The notes beneath the pieces were generated by a model, which saw nothing but the letters and a program-made list of their open reading frames with translations, made no database searches and was not told the DNA's origin. DNA of 64,000 nucleotides from the NCBI RefSeq assembly GCF_900163865.1, contig NZ_FUKU01000003.1, positions 43,194-107,193 on the forward strand, read 5' to 3'. Within the stretch, counting starts at the first letter, position 1. Each line of letters opens with the position of its first letter. The position numbers were made by a program, and so were the translations under genes. Shown in pieces: positions 36,276 through 45,788 of the stretch. This DNA comes from Sphingobacterium sp. JB170 (lineage in GTDB: Bacteria > Bacteroidota > Bacteroidia > Sphingobacteriales > Sphingobacteriaceae).

Positions 36276-37817
36276 ATGAAATTAAAAAAAGTAGCGATTA
36301 CCCTGTTCTCTCTTTTACCTGTGAGCTTGTTTGCTCAAGAGACATTAACGCACAAAGTAGATACGTATGTTAGCAAGTTTAACCGACAGGACAATGAGGC
36401 GGTAATCAATAAGATACCCAATGCGGAGTCCGCAGAATGGATGAAAGCTAACGTTCCTCTGTTCGCTTGCCCTGATAGTACGCTCGAAGAAATCTATTAT
36501 TTCCGTTGGTGGTCGTTCCGCAAACATGTAAAAGAAACACCAGAGGGAACCATCGTGACCGAATTTATAGAACCGGTAAAACACGCCGGTAAATACAATT
36601 CGATCAGTTGTGCCCTTGGGCATCATGTATATGAAGGACGGTGGCTTCGTAACAGTGATTTTATAAAAGAATACATAGATTTCTTCCTCTATCACGCCGA
36701 TGTCGGTCAATCCAAACCTCGTTTTCATCAATTCAGCTCTTGGCTTGCCGATGCGATGCTTGCATATTATTTAGTCGATAATGATGAGAAATTCCTCACC
36801 GATCGCTTGATCGACTTAGATAAAGATTACCAGAAATGGGAAGAGGAGCGCCTTGGGGAGAATGGACTCTTCTGGCAGTACGATGTGCGCGATGGCATGG
36901 AAGAATCTGTTTCTGGGGCGCGAAAGGAAGAAAACATGCGGCCGACAATTAACAGCTATATGTTTGCCAATGCCCGCGCGATTGCCGAGATCGCCAAACT
37001 CGCCGGTAAGGATAGTTTAAAGAAAGTTTATACGGCTAAGGCGCACGATATGCAGCAATTGCTTGTCGATTCGCTGTGGGACACGCAAGACCAATTCTTT
37101 AAAACGCGACTGGAAAAAGGTGGATTGCACGGAGCCCGAGAGGCTATAGGATTTATTCCATGGTACTTTCACGCTGTTCCAGATAAAGCAAAATTTGCTA
37201 AAGCTTGGCAACAGGCGATCGATACGGCCGGATTCAATGCACCTTGGGGGTTGACAACGGCGGAACGCCGCGAGCCGACCTTTCGTACGCGCGGAACCGG
37301 ACATAGTTGCGAATGGGATGGCGCATTATGGCCATTTGCCAGTACGCAAACACTGAAAGGTATGGCTAACTTCTTGGCTGACTATAGGTTTGGTCCTAAA
37401 ACCTTGTCAAAGGCTGATTTTTATCACGCGGTACATCAATATGCGCGTTCTCATGTCATGAATGGAAAGCCCTACGTGGGAGAATACCAAGATGAAAAGA
37501 CCGGCTATTGGCTGAAAGGGGATGATCCTCGGAGCAAATTTTATAACCATTCGACCTTTGCAGATATTATTATTGAAGATCTAATTGGTTTTAAACCAGC
37601 GCTTGACGACGGCTTTACGATAAAACCTTTGATTCCGGAGGGACAATGGGCCTATTTCACCTTGCAGGGTATCCCATATAAAAATAAAATTGTGGATATC
37701 TTCTGGGATGAAACGGGTGAAAAATATAATAAGGGAAAAGGACTACTCGTCTACGTGGGGGGTAATCTAGTTGCGAAATCTAAAAAATTGAAACCTCTCA
37801 ATATTAAATTAAAATGA
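36276..37817 (+). CDS. Secreted (alpha/alpha)6 glycoside hydrolase, MGH1-like
   Basis: A 513-residue exported protein with signal peptide (to about SLFAQ) and a six-hairpin toroid typical of the MGH1/GH63-like group: YYFRWWSFRKHV, HHVYEGRWLRNSDF, the candidate acid DVRDGMEESVSGAR, PTINSYMFANARAIAEIA, APWGLTTAERREP and HSCEWDGALWPFAST. Related enzymes act on mannosyl- or glucosyl-glycerate or on oligosaccharides; in Bacteroidota pectin clusters they are usually uncharacterised. It follows the preceding glycosidase by 6 bases and overlaps the next start (ATGA), so the three are one operon. Substrate inferred only from neighbours. Confidence 0.75.
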   Translation: MKLKKVAITLFSLLPVSLFAQETLTHKVDTYVSKFNRQDNEAVINKIPNAESAEWMKANVPLFACPDSTLEEIYYFRWWSFRKHVKETPEGTIVTEFIEPVKHAGKYNSISCALGHHVYEGRWLRNSDFIKEYIDFFLYHADVGQSKPRFHQFSSWLADAMLAYYLVDNDEKFLTDRLIDLDKDYQKWEEERLGENGLFWQYDVRDGMEESVSGARKEENMRPTINSYMFANARAIAEIAKLAGKDSLKKVYTAKAHDMQQLLVDSLWDTQDQFFKTRLEKGGLHGAREAIGFIPWYFHAVPDKAKFAKAWQQAIDTAGFNAPWGLTTAERREPTFRTRGTGHSCEWDGALWPFASTQTLKGMANFLADYRFGPKTLSKADFYHAVHQYARSHVMNGKPYVGEYQDEKTGYWLKGDDPRSKFYNHSTFADIIIEDLIGFKPALDDGFTIKPLIPEGQWAYFTLQGIPYKNKIVDIFWDETGEKYNKGKGLLVYVGGNLVAKSKKLKPLNIKLK

Positions 37818-38533
37818 TAAAAGGAATAACCGTATTGTTGCTCGCGTTGGTGATCTTCACTAATCAATCTGTGTTTGGGCAAGCATTTTACAATGTGATG
37901 GACTATGGGGCTATCAACGATAGCACTGAAATTAACACAAAAGCGATCGCTAAGGCGATAGATGCCGCCGCGGAGGAGGGTGGTGGGACCGTTTATTTCC
38001 CAGCAGGAAAGTATATTACCGGGCCGATTCACTTCAAAAGTAACATAACACTGTTTATCGACGCAGGCGCCGAACTTCATTTTAGCGATAATTTTGACGA
38101 CTACTTGCCAATGGTAAAGTCTAGGTGGGAGGGAACTGAGGTAACCAATTTTTCCCCGTTAATTTATGGCGATGGTTTAGAAAATATAGCTATTGTCGGA
38201 CGGGGGTTGATCGATGGGCACGGCAAAAAATGGTGGGGGTATTCTGAAGTAACTATTCGTGAACAAAAAGAAGGGGAAGAGACCAAATGGCAGAAAGAAT
38301 TTAAGCGGCTGAATAAAGATGTGCTAGCGCCGGATCTTCCAGGATGGATAGAGCGTGGGTTTTTACGCCCCCCCTTTATACAATTTCTTAACTGTAATAA
38401 CATCCAGATTAAAGATATTAAAATTCAGAATCCCCGCAGTTGTATCCGGTTTTCCCGTGGGGGATTTATGGCGTTGGTCACCCCGGGTTGGACCTTGCGA
38501 GAAATACGTATTTCCACGACCCAGAGGTTTTGA
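37814..38533 (+). pseudogene. GH28 polygalacturonase, 3' truncated by a deletion junction
   Basis: The first about 207 residues are an ordinary exported GH28 enzyme: signal peptide ending SVFGQ, FYNVMDYGAINDSTEINTKAI, GGGTVYFPAGKYITGPI, beta-helix repeats up to NIQIKDIKIQNP. The family continues with a PFW-type motif and then the catalytic Asp cluster and His/Arg-Lys motifs; here homology stops at about 38433 and 32 unrelated residues lead to a stop at 38533. All catalytic residues are therefore missing. The sequence right after the break, read in another frame, is the end of a different glycosidase. The start overlaps the stop of the preceding gene. Non-functional in all likelihood. Confidence 0.8.
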
Positions 38534-38934
38534 AGTTTCGCAGCCATGTGGGCTGGAAGCAAGATAATATTTTTGCCGCACGCTTAGGCCTTACCGCCGA
38601 AGCAAAGCGGTTAATCCTTCTTAAATTAAAAGATGCTCCCCGCCGATTTCCTACCTTCTGGGGACCGGGGTACGACTGGGTCCCGGATCATAATTGGGGA
38701 GGATCCGGAATGATAGGGTTGCAAGAGATGTTAATGCAATCGGTCGGGCAGAAGATTTACCTTTTCCCGGCATGGCCCAAAGAGTGGGACGTTCATTTTA
38801 AACTGCATGCTCCCCAACAAACGACCATCGAAGGGCGCCTTGAGAACGGGGAATTAGTTGAGTTGAATGTTCATCCGGCCGCTCGTAGGAATGACGTAAT
38901 CAACATGTTGGGGAATTCCGGACTAAACCCGTAG
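38422..38934 (+). pseudogene. C-terminal fragment of a second glycosidase (DUF5703-like six-hairpin)
   Basis: From about 38440 the frame encodes a coherent 165-residue protein end: YPVFPWGIYG, HVGWKQDNIFAARLGLT, RRFPTFWGPGYDWVPDHNWGGSGMIGLQ, LFPAWPKEWDVHFKLHAPQQ and a final beta strand. This is the typical closing part of large (700-residue) Bacteroidota glycosidases of the DUF5703/six-hairpin type (family recalled from memory). There is no start codon of its own with a leader and a stop precedes it at 38419. It is fused out of frame to the GH28 5' half. Together they record a deletion that removed the GH28 3' half and the start of this gene, or an assembly join. Confidence 0.7.
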
Positions 38935-39051
38935 TAGGTAAGTTATACTAAAGTTAATCGGTAGCTAGCATGACAGTCCATAACAGTTTTGCTCAATATT
39001 TCTTTTACCTTGGAGCATCAATTTAAATCTATTTTAATAAAAGTTTAATTT

Positions 39052-40125
39052 ATGAATGCATTAGCAGGCGTTATTTTTCATTTTATCGGGGGATTTGCAT
39101 CGGGAAGCTTTTACGTTCCTTATAAGAAAGTAAAAGGATGGTCTTGGGAGGCGATGTGGATTTTAGGTGGATTGTTCTCCTGGATAATTGTACCACCGAT
39201 TGCCGCATGGATGACCATTCCAAACTTTTCGGAAATCATCCGCGAGGCTGGTAGCTCGACACTTGGGTACACCTTTTTGTTTGGGCTGTTATGGGGAATA
39301 GGAGGTCTTACATACGGACTTGGCGTTAGGTATTTGGGGGTCTCCCTGGGAAGTAGCGTGATGCTTGGCTTGAGTATGGTTTTTGGCTCTTTAATGCCCT
39401 CCATCTATTATTTGGTGAACCCTGCGCCAGGAAAACATGGGATAGATTATTTCTTTACCACGAGTGCCGGTCTTTGTATTTTGCTTGGTTTGCTCGTGTG
39501 TGTGGTAGGCGTTTATTTGTGCGGTCGGGCAGGAGTCTTAAAAGAAAAAGACCTTTCCAGCCTTTCGGCCGAAACAAAAGCCGATTATAACTTTGGGATC
39601 GGGATTATTGTAGCGATCGTGTCTGGCGTTTTAAGCGCATGCTTTAATTTTGGTATTGAGGCAGGAAAGCCGATGGCTGATGTTGCCAATAACCTCTGGA
39701 AAGCGGCCAACCCGGCCCAGGGGGAGTTTTTGTACCAAAATAATGTCACCTATATCATCATCTTATGGGGCGGATTTACGACGAACGTTATTTGGTGTAT
39801 ATACCTGTTAGCGAAGAACAATACGTTCAGTGACTATGGTAAAAAATCTGCACCGCTAGCTAAAAATGTACTGTTGTGTGCTTTGGGTGGTACGACTTGG
39901 TATCTACAGTTCTTTTTCTATGGAATGGGTGAGAGCCGTTTAGGGAATGGAGCGAGCTCCTGGATTCTACATATGGCATTTATCATCTTAATTTCCAATG
40001 CTTGGGGCATTGTTTTAAAAGAATGGAAAGGAGTGAATAAATCAACGTATACCTCTATTATCGCAGGGATCATCACGATTATCATTTCTATCTGTATCGT
40101 TGGATTTGCAAGAACACTAGAATAA
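39052..40125 (+). CDS. rhaT: L-rhamnose-proton symporter
   Basis: A 357-residue inner-membrane protein with about ten transmembrane helices of the RhaT/DMT superfamily, importing L-rhamnose with protons. The N-terminal FHFIGGFASGSFYVPYKKVKGWSWEAMW and the LGVRYLGVSLGSSVMLGLSMVFGSLMP segment are characteristic of RhaT, and it is directly followed (20 bases) by the rhamnulose-phosphate aldolase gene, which confirms the assignment. Preceded by 117 bases behind the glycosidase fragment, so it may have its own promoter. Confidence 0.93.
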   Translation: MNALAGVIFHFIGGFASGSFYVPYKKVKGWSWEAMWILGGLFSWIIVPPIAAWMTIPNFSEIIREAGSSTLGYTFLFGLLWGIGGLTYGLGVRYLGVSLGSSVMLGLSMVFGSLMPSIYYLVNPAPGKHGIDYFFTTSAGLCILLGLLVCVVGVYLCGRAGVLKEKDLSSLSAETKADYNFGIGIIVAIVSGVLSACFNFGIEAGKPMADVANNLWKAANPAQGEFLYQNNVTYIIILWGGFTTNVIWCIYLLAKNNTFSDYGKKSAPLAKNVLLCALGGTTWYLQFFFYGMGESRLGNGASSWILHMAFIILISNAWGIVLKEWKGVNKSTYTSIIAGIITIIISICIVGFARTLE

Positions 40126-40145
40126 TAACATAAAACTTTTTAACC

Positions 40146-42254
40146 GTGAAAGAATACAAACACGTAAACTATTTATGGGACGAGCAAAAGGCGAAGTCAC
40201 TCGAGGGTGATCAGGTAGCCTTATTGTTATATCGCTCAAACTTATTGGGTGCAGACTTACGCATTACGAACTATGGCGGAGGGAACACCTCCTGTAAATT
40301 GATTGATAAAGACCCATTAACAGGCCAAGAGGTCGAAGTGATGTGGATCAAAGGTTCAGGAGGCGATATCGGCACTTTAAAAAAATCAGGACTTGCTGCA
40401 TTGTACGTAGAGCGGTTGCGCAATCTTGAAAATGTCTATCGAGGTATTGAGCACGAGGATGAGATGGTTGAGCTATTCAATCACTGTATTTTTGATTTAA
40501 AGTCAAAAGCGCCATCCATCGATACGCCGCTACATGGCTTTTTACCTTTTAAGCATATCGATCACCTGCATCCCGATGCGGCCATAGCTATTGCAGCAGC
40601 AAAAGACGGTGAAAAAATAACGAAGGAACTTTTTAATGGGACAATTGGCTGGGTCGATTGGCAGAAGCCTGGATTTGATCTAGGGTTACAGTTACGTGCC
40701 TGCTTAGCGGAAAATCCGGGGATTCGCGGTATCATGCTCGGATCGCATGGTCTTTTCACATGGGGCGATACGGCTTATGAAAGCTATGTTAATTCACTTG
40801 ATGTGATCGAAGCGTGCGCTGAATATTTGACGCAAAATTACGGTAAGAACCGGCCTGTATTTGGTGGTCAAAAGATGGAAAGCCTTTCACAGGCCGAGCG
40901 CCAGGAGCAAGCTGCTCAGATCGCACCCGTTTTACGAGGATTCTGCTCGGGTGAACGCCATATGATTGGTCATTTTACCGATGATCCTAAAGTATTGGAG
41001 TATATCAATTCGAATGATTTGGAACGCTTAGCACCCCTTGGAACAAGTTGTCCGGATCATTTTTTACGTACTAAGATACAGCCGCTAATCTTAAACTTAG
41101 ACAAAGGAGAGGACTTGAGCGATACCGAAGCACTTAAAGCAAAATTAGAACCTTTGTTTCAAGATTATCGGGAAATTTATACGGCGTACTACGAAAAATG
41201 CAAACACCCAAACAGCCCAGCGATTCGTGACCGAAACCCTGTCATAATTTTATACCCAGGTGTGGGTATGTTTGCCTTTGCCAAGGACAAACAAACGGCT
41301 CGTGTAGCAGCTGAATTCTACGGTAACGCGATTAACGTCATGAAAGGATCCGAGGCGGTCAGTGAATACACGTCGCTGCCACGCCAAGAAGCTTTTAATA
41401 TCGAGTATTGGTTGCTTGAGGAAGCAAAATTACAGCGTATGCCTAAACCCAAAGCATTATCGGGTAAGGTTGCCCTAGTGACCGGTAGTGCTGGTGGTAT
41501 TGGTAAAGCTATCGCCAAAAAATTTGCGAACGAGGGTGCTGTTGTGTTGTTAAATGATGTGAACGAAGAACGTCTCGAAGGAGCGAAGGCTGAATTTGTC
41601 GAGCTTTTCGGTAGAGATGCCGTGGCTACAGCTAAGCTGGATGTTACGAATCAAGAGCAGATCGAAGAAGCGATGAAAATCGCGGCGCTTAATTTTGGCG
41701 GTATCGACATCGTCATTAACAATGCGGGGCTTTCAATCTCCAAAACCATAGAAGACCATACGCAGAAAGACTGGGACTTGCTGTATGACGTATTGGTGAA
41801 AGGCCAGTTCTTAGTAACCCAAGGCGCGACTCACGTGTTGAAAGCACAAGCAATTGGCGGTGATATTATCAATATCGTAAGTAAAAATGCTCTTGTTAGC
41901 GGTCCGAATAATGCGGGTTACGGAAGTGCGAAAGCTGCGCAGCTACACTTAAGTCGTTTAAATGCGGCGGAACTTGGTGCCGCAAAAATCAGAGTGAACG
42001 TCGTTAACCCGGATGCTGTAATTTCCGATAGTAATATCTGGGCTGGCGGTTGGGCCGAAGGTCGCGCTAAGGCATATGGGGTGTCCGTCGAGGAGCTGCC
42101 TGCATTTTATGCGAAGCGTACCCTTTTAAATGAGGTTATACTACCGGACGATATTGCAAATGCATGTTTCACATTTGTGGGAGGCAACTTAAATAAATCA
42201 ACAGGCAATGTACTGAATGTCGATGGCGGTGTTGCCATGGCGTTCGTTAGATAA
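40146..42254 (+). CDS. Bifunctional rhamnulose-1-phosphate aldolase / short-chain dehydrogenase
   Basis: A 702-residue fusion. The N-terminal part (about 1-430) is a class II zinc aldolase (YGGGNTSCKL, zinc His motifs in HGFLPFKHIDHLHP and GSHGLFTWG) that splits L-rhamnulose-1-phosphate into DHAP and L-lactaldehyde. The C-terminal part (about 440-700) is an SDR (nucleotide motif TGSAGGIGKA, catalytic Tyr-Lys in GYGSAKAAQ) that would oxidise lactaldehyde to lactate. The start is GTG at 40146, MKEYKHVNYLW, which matches the family beginning. A terminator-like hairpin lies after its stop. It corresponds to the RhaEW/YuxG type known from Bacillus and Bacteroidota. Confidence 0.94.
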   Translation: MKEYKHVNYLWDEQKAKSLEGDQVALLLYRSNLLGADLRITNYGGGNTSCKLIDKDPLTGQEVEVMWIKGSGGDIGTLKKSGLAALYVERLRNLENVYRGIEHEDEMVELFNHCIFDLKSKAPSIDTPLHGFLPFKHIDHLHPDAAIAIAAAKDGEKITKELFNGTIGWVDWQKPGFDLGLQLRACLAENPGIRGIMLGSHGLFTWGDTAYESYVNSLDVIEACAEYLTQNYGKNRPVFGGQKMESLSQAERQEQAAQIAPVLRGFCSGERHMIGHFTDDPKVLEYINSNDLERLAPLGTSCPDHFLRTKIQPLILNLDKGEDLSDTEALKAKLEPLFQDYREIYTAYYEKCKHPNSPAIRDRNPVIILYPGVGMFAFAKDKQTARVAAEFYGNAINVMKGSEAVSEYTSLPRQEAFNIEYWLLEEAKLQRMPKPKALSGKVALVTGSAGGIGKAIAKKFANEGAVVLLNDVNEERLEGAKAEFVELFGRDAVATAKLDVTNQEQIEEAMKIAALNFGGIDIVINNAGLSISKTIEDHTQKDWDLLYDVLVKGQFLVTQGATHVLKAQAIGGDIINIVSKNALVSGPNNAGYGSAKAAQLHLSRLNAAELGAAKIRVNVVNPDAVISDSNIWAGGWAEGRAKAYGVSVEELPAFYAKRTLLNEVILPDDIANACFTFVGGNLNKSTGNVLNVDGGVAMAFVR

Positions 42255-42263
42255 ATTGACTAT

Positions 42264-42303
42264 GAATGATCCGGCATTAATTGTCGGATCGTTCGTATTT
42301 TTA
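42264..42303 (+). terminator. Terminator-like hairpin inside the rha operon
   Basis: GAATGATCCG (42264-42273) pairs with CGGATCGTTC (42285-42294, one G-U pair) and is followed after a few bases by ATTTTTATTGTTTT. It lies between the aldolase/dehydrogenase gene and the isomerase gene. Confidence 0.7.
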
Positions 42304-42329
42304 TTGTTTTAGCAACAATATAATAAACC

Positions 42330-43604
42330 ATGAGAATAGACAAACAAATTATAGATAAACATAACCAGGGGTTGCTTGCAAAGCATAAAAGAGCTTTTGA
42401 ATATGTTGCACAAGATATTGGTGGCCTCGAAGAGGTAATCGAAAAACTTCGTAAATTTCAAGTAGGTATACCGAGCTGGGCGCTAGGAACGGGCGGGACA
42501 CGTTTTGGCCGTTATGGCGGTAAAGGAGAGCCTGGAACCTTAGAGCAGAAAATCGAAGATGTGGGTTTGCTCCACGCACTCAATGCATCTAGTGGGCTAA
42601 TCTCGTTACACATTCCTTGGGATATTCCAAGTGACCCAGAACGTATAAAAAGCCATGCATCATCCTATGGACTAAGCTTTGATGCGGTGAACTCGAATAC
42701 CTTTCAGGATCAAAAAGAGCAGGAACTTAGCTATAAGTTTGGATCCTTGCATCATGTTGACCCGAAAGTCCGAAAGCAAGCGGTCGATCATAACATTGAA
42801 GTAATCCGGCACGGTATTTCTCTTGGCTCTAAAGCAATTACGGTGTGGTTAGCCGATGGCTCATCCTTTCCCGGTCAACTTAACTTTCGCGAAGCTTTCC
42901 AAAATACATTAGAAAGTTTACAGCAAATATATGAACATCTGCCAGAAGACTGGAAAATGTTTATCGAGTACAAGGCATTCGAACCACATTTTTATTCAAC
43001 TACAATTGCTGATTGGGGACAGTCCTTATTGTTGGCCAATAAACTAGGACCTAAGGCTTATACGTTAGTCGATTTGGGCCATCATTTACCAAATGCAAAC
43101 ATCGAGCAAATCGTCTCTTTGCTATTGATGGAAGGTAAACTCGCGGGTTTCCATTTCAACGATAGTAAATATGCCGATGATGATTTGACTGCCGGTAGTA
43201 TCAAACCGTATCAACTGTTTTTGATCTTCTGTGAACTCGTCGACGGTATGGATGCACGTGGTATTGATCATGCTACTGGATTAAGTTGGATGATTGATGC
43301 TTCACATAATTTAAAAGATCCATTGGTCGACCTGTTGCAATCTGTGGAGGCTATTATGATCGCATACGCGCAAGCTCTTCTGGTTGATCGTACCGCCCTG
43401 CGCGAGGCGCAGCAAAAGAACGATGTGGTAGGTGCGCAAGAAATTTTGCAGGATACGTTCCGTACAGACATACGAGCAGTTGTGGCTGAAGCCCGGCTAC
43501 GCGATGGAGCGGCTTTAAATCCAGTAGCCCTGTTTAACGAATTAGATACCCGAACTAAACTTGTGGGGGAACGCGGAAGCGACACTGTGGCAACCGGATT
43601 ATAA
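42330..43604 (+). CDS. rhaI: L-rhamnose isomerase (RhaI type)
   Basis: A 424-residue TIM-barrel sugar isomerase converting L-rhamnose to L-rhamnulose. Candidate metal ligands are visible in FIEYKAFEPHFYS (Glu), VDLGHHLPNANIEQ (Asp) and GFHFNDSKYADDD (His, Asp, Asp), all characteristic of the xylose-isomerase-like fold. The length and the opening region match the RhaI family of Pseudomonas/Bacteroidota type rather than E. coli RhaA-like alone. It follows the terminator-like hairpin and precedes the kinase by 9 bases. Confidence 0.88.
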   Translation: MRIDKQIIDKHNQGLLAKHKRAFEYVAQDIGGLEEVIEKLRKFQVGIPSWALGTGGTRFGRYGGKGEPGTLEQKIEDVGLLHALNASSGLISLHIPWDIPSDPERIKSHASSYGLSFDAVNSNTFQDQKEQELSYKFGSLHHVDPKVRKQAVDHNIEVIRHGISLGSKAITVWLADGSSFPGQLNFREAFQNTLESLQQIYEHLPEDWKMFIEYKAFEPHFYSTTIADWGQSLLLANKLGPKAYTLVDLGHHLPNANIEQIVSLLLMEGKLAGFHFNDSKYADDDLTAGSIKPYQLFLIFCELVDGMDARGIDHATGLSWMIDASHNLKDPLVDLLQSVEAIMIAYAQALLVDRTALREAQQKNDVVGAQEILQDTFRTDIRAVVAEARLRDGAALNPVALFNELDTRTKLVGERGSDTVATGL

Positions 43605-43613
43605 AAATTACCT

Positions 43614-44972
43614 ATGGCGAAAAAACGTATACCGGTCGTCGCAATTTTCGATGTAGGTAAGACAAACAAAAAGCTTTTTTTGTTTGATGAACATTACAAA
43701 ATAGTATTTGAACGTTCGGCCCGGTTTCTAGAAACAGTCGATGAGGATGGTGATCCTTGTGAAAACTTGGAGAGCCTTCGGCTTTCTGTTTTTGATTCTT
43801 TGCATGAAGTATTCCGGAGGTCGGAATTTGAGGTTCGAGCGATAAATTTCACGTCCTATGGGGCGAGTTTCGTGTATGTGAACGAAGATGGAAGACCGCT
43901 TACCCCGCTATATAATTATTTGAAAGATTATCCTGCCCAATTGCAGGATGATATTCATGCGAGTTATGGTGGTACGGAAGCTTTTTCACTTGCGACGGCC
44001 TCACCTGTACTAGGGAGTTTGAATTCAGGATTGCAAGTTTATAGATTACAAAAACAGAATCCCGCTATTTTTAAACAGGTGAAATTTGGTATTCACTTGC
44101 CGCAATATTTGAGTTTCTTGGTGTCAGGCCAAATGTATTCAGATATGACAAGTATTGGTTGTCATACCGCACTATGGGACTACGCACAAAATGACTATCA
44201 TCAGTGGGTTAAAGATTCCGGGATTGATCAAAAACTGGCGCCAATTGTCAAAGGTGATGAAGTGTTCTCGGCCGCTTTCCCTGGAAGCCCTTATAAAGTT
44301 GGCGTCGGTCTTCATGACAGTTCATCTGCACTGATTCCGTACTTGCTAAATTTTCATGAGCCGTTTATACTTATTTCCACAGGTACTTGGTGTATTTCGC
44401 TCAATCCTTTTAATGAGGAAGCGTTGACTAAAGAACAGCTCGAGAAAGATTGCTTGTTCTATATGACATATGCGGGTACACCGGTGAAAGCCTCGCGCCT
44501 TTTCGGGGGGTACGTTCATGAAACGCAAAGCAAGCGGATTGCAGAGCATTTCCATGTTACTACTGCGCGTTTCAAGAATATCGAAATCGATTGGGATCTT
44601 ATCGATAAAATTAAAAACGCTAATGTAGTGCCGAGCGACCTCGATGCTTTCCAGAACATCGACTTAAGTGCATTTGCAGATTTTGAAGAGGCTTATCATG
44701 CATTGATGATCTACCTCGTCGAGGCGCAAGTTGCAGCCACGAAGCTCGTGTTTTCACAAAAACGTATAAAGCGCATTTTCGTTGATGGAGGCTTTAGCAA
44801 GAACAATATATTCATGAATTTACTTGCGAAGCGTTTTGATAATATCGAAACGTATGCAGCTTCCATGGCTCAAGCCACGGCAATCGGTGCTGCACTTGTG
44901 ATTCATGAGCATTGGAACGATTTACCGATGCCAAACAATATTATCGAGCTCCGTTATTATCGAGCAATGTAA
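43614..44972 (+). CDS. rhaK: Rhamnulokinase (FGGY family)
   Basis: A 452-residue FGGY carbohydrate kinase. The N-terminal nucleotide motif is VAIFDVGKTNKKLFLFD; the mid region LHDSSSALIPYL, the TGTWCISLNPF loop and the C-terminal FVDGGFSKNNIFMNLLAKRF are as in rhamnulo- and fuculokinases. It phosphorylates L-rhamnulose for the aldolase encoded upstream. The gene follows rhaI by 9 bases and closes the catabolic unit; a strong hairpin follows at 45087. Specificity is set by context. Confidence 0.88.
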   Translation: MAKKRIPVVAIFDVGKTNKKLFLFDEHYKIVFERSARFLETVDEDGDPCENLESLRLSVFDSLHEVFRRSEFEVRAINFTSYGASFVYVNEDGRPLTPLYNYLKDYPAQLQDDIHASYGGTEAFSLATASPVLGSLNSGLQVYRLQKQNPAIFKQVKFGIHLPQYLSFLVSGQMYSDMTSIGCHTALWDYAQNDYHQWVKDSGIDQKLAPIVKGDEVFSAAFPGSPYKVGVGLHDSSSALIPYLLNFHEPFILISTGTWCISLNPFNEEALTKEQLEKDCLFYMTYAGTPVKASRLFGGYVHETQSKRIAEHFHVTTARFKNIEIDWDLIDKIKNANVVPSDLDAFQNIDLSAFADFEEAYHALMIYLVEAQVAATKLVFSQKRIKRIFVDGGFSKNNIFMNLLAKRFDNIETYAASMAQATAIGAALVIHEHWNDLPMPNNIIELRYYRAM

Positions 44973-45364
44973 TATGGTGTGAAGATAATAAAGGAGCCCA
45001 ACCCGAACAAATCTCAAAACTTTTTTTGAAAAATACGGAATGGCTAGGGGCGCTAAAACTGGAATATACTTATGCTTTAGTATACCAAATTCCCTCTATA
45101 TGCGGATAATGTATAGAGGGAATTTCAAAAACGGGTTCTGCTTCTTCCGTCATAAGTGGACAGGCTTTAAATATTTCAATTACTTTTGTCGAATGATGGC
45201 AGATTTTAACAGAGCTATAACCGCGACGTGTTTTTCTGTTCTCCGAAAATGTAGATCTTAGCGTGAATATTTTGTTAGGTGAATTTTGATTCTTACCTCT
45301 CCTGTTGTAATGCTTTCGTTCGGGTATCGGTCGCCATTTTTTGTTAAAAGAGGGAGTTAGTATT
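44973..45364. other. Intergenic region between rhaK and the XRE regulator
   Basis: About 390 bases between convergent genes. Apart from the hairpin at 45087-45125 I see nothing. Two short plus-strand frames here have no recognisable features. Confidence 0.5.
45087..45125. terminator. Hairpin terminator candidate behind rhaK
   Basis: A perfect 14-bp stem, AAATTCCCTCTATA (45087-45100) with TATAGAGGGAATTT (45112-45125), around an 11-base loop. There is no clear T-run on either side, but the position between convergent genes fits a terminator or a 3'-end stabiliser. Confidence 0.7.
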
Positions 45365-45784
45365 CTACTTGTGCTCGAGTAGTTTTTGAAGAACGGTGTT
45401 TTTTTCCTTTTCAGCTTCTAATAGCCGTTCATACAGCTTTTTATTCTCTTCGAATACCTCTACCAATTTATCAAGCGGATTAAATGTGCAGTTCATTGCT
45501 TGAATAGCACCATGGTTGTTACTAAAGCTCTGGTCATTGAAAGTATTGAAATAGTTGATCATCTTTTCTTCATCAAAATTCTCGATCGCTTCAGGGGTTA
45601 CACCTAAAATTTTGGCGACCTGCGAAAGCAAATCTTTTTCTATACTTTCTTTGTTTTCTAGTAAAGAGACGGCCTGCTGACTTATTCCAAGTTCAAGAGC
45701 CAACGCCTCTTGTTTCATACCTCGAAGCTCACGTATGCGTGTTATTTTGCGGCCTATGTGGTTTGTTTTTGTAGCTGTACTCAT
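45365..45784 (-). CDS. XRE-family transcriptional regulator with coiled-coil tail
   Basis: A 139-residue protein with a Cro/C1-type helix-turn-helix at about residues 10-65 (KITRIRELRGMKQEALALELGISQQAVSLLENKESI) and a C-terminal helical, probably coiled-coil segment (residues 105-138, LVEVFEENKKLYERLLEAEKEK). Such proteins are common in Bacteroidota and their targets are generally not known. It lies between rhaK and the GH105 gene, divergent from the latter, so it may regulate GH105 or itself. A -7 promoter box ends only four bases before the start codon, indicating a leaderless or nearly leaderless mRNA. Confidence 0.88.
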   Translation of the reverse strand: MSTATKTNHIGRKITRIRELRGMKQEALALELGISQQAVSLLENKESIEKDLLSQVAKILGVTPEAIENFDEEKMINYFNTFNDQSFSNNHGAIQAMNCTFNPLDKLVEVFEENKKLYERLLEAEKEKNTVLQKLLEHK

Positions 45785-45788
45785 AAAT

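Noticed and set aside
44973..45261. Two short plus-strand frames behind rhaK
   Set aside because: They overlap each other and a terminator hairpin, and show no coding features.
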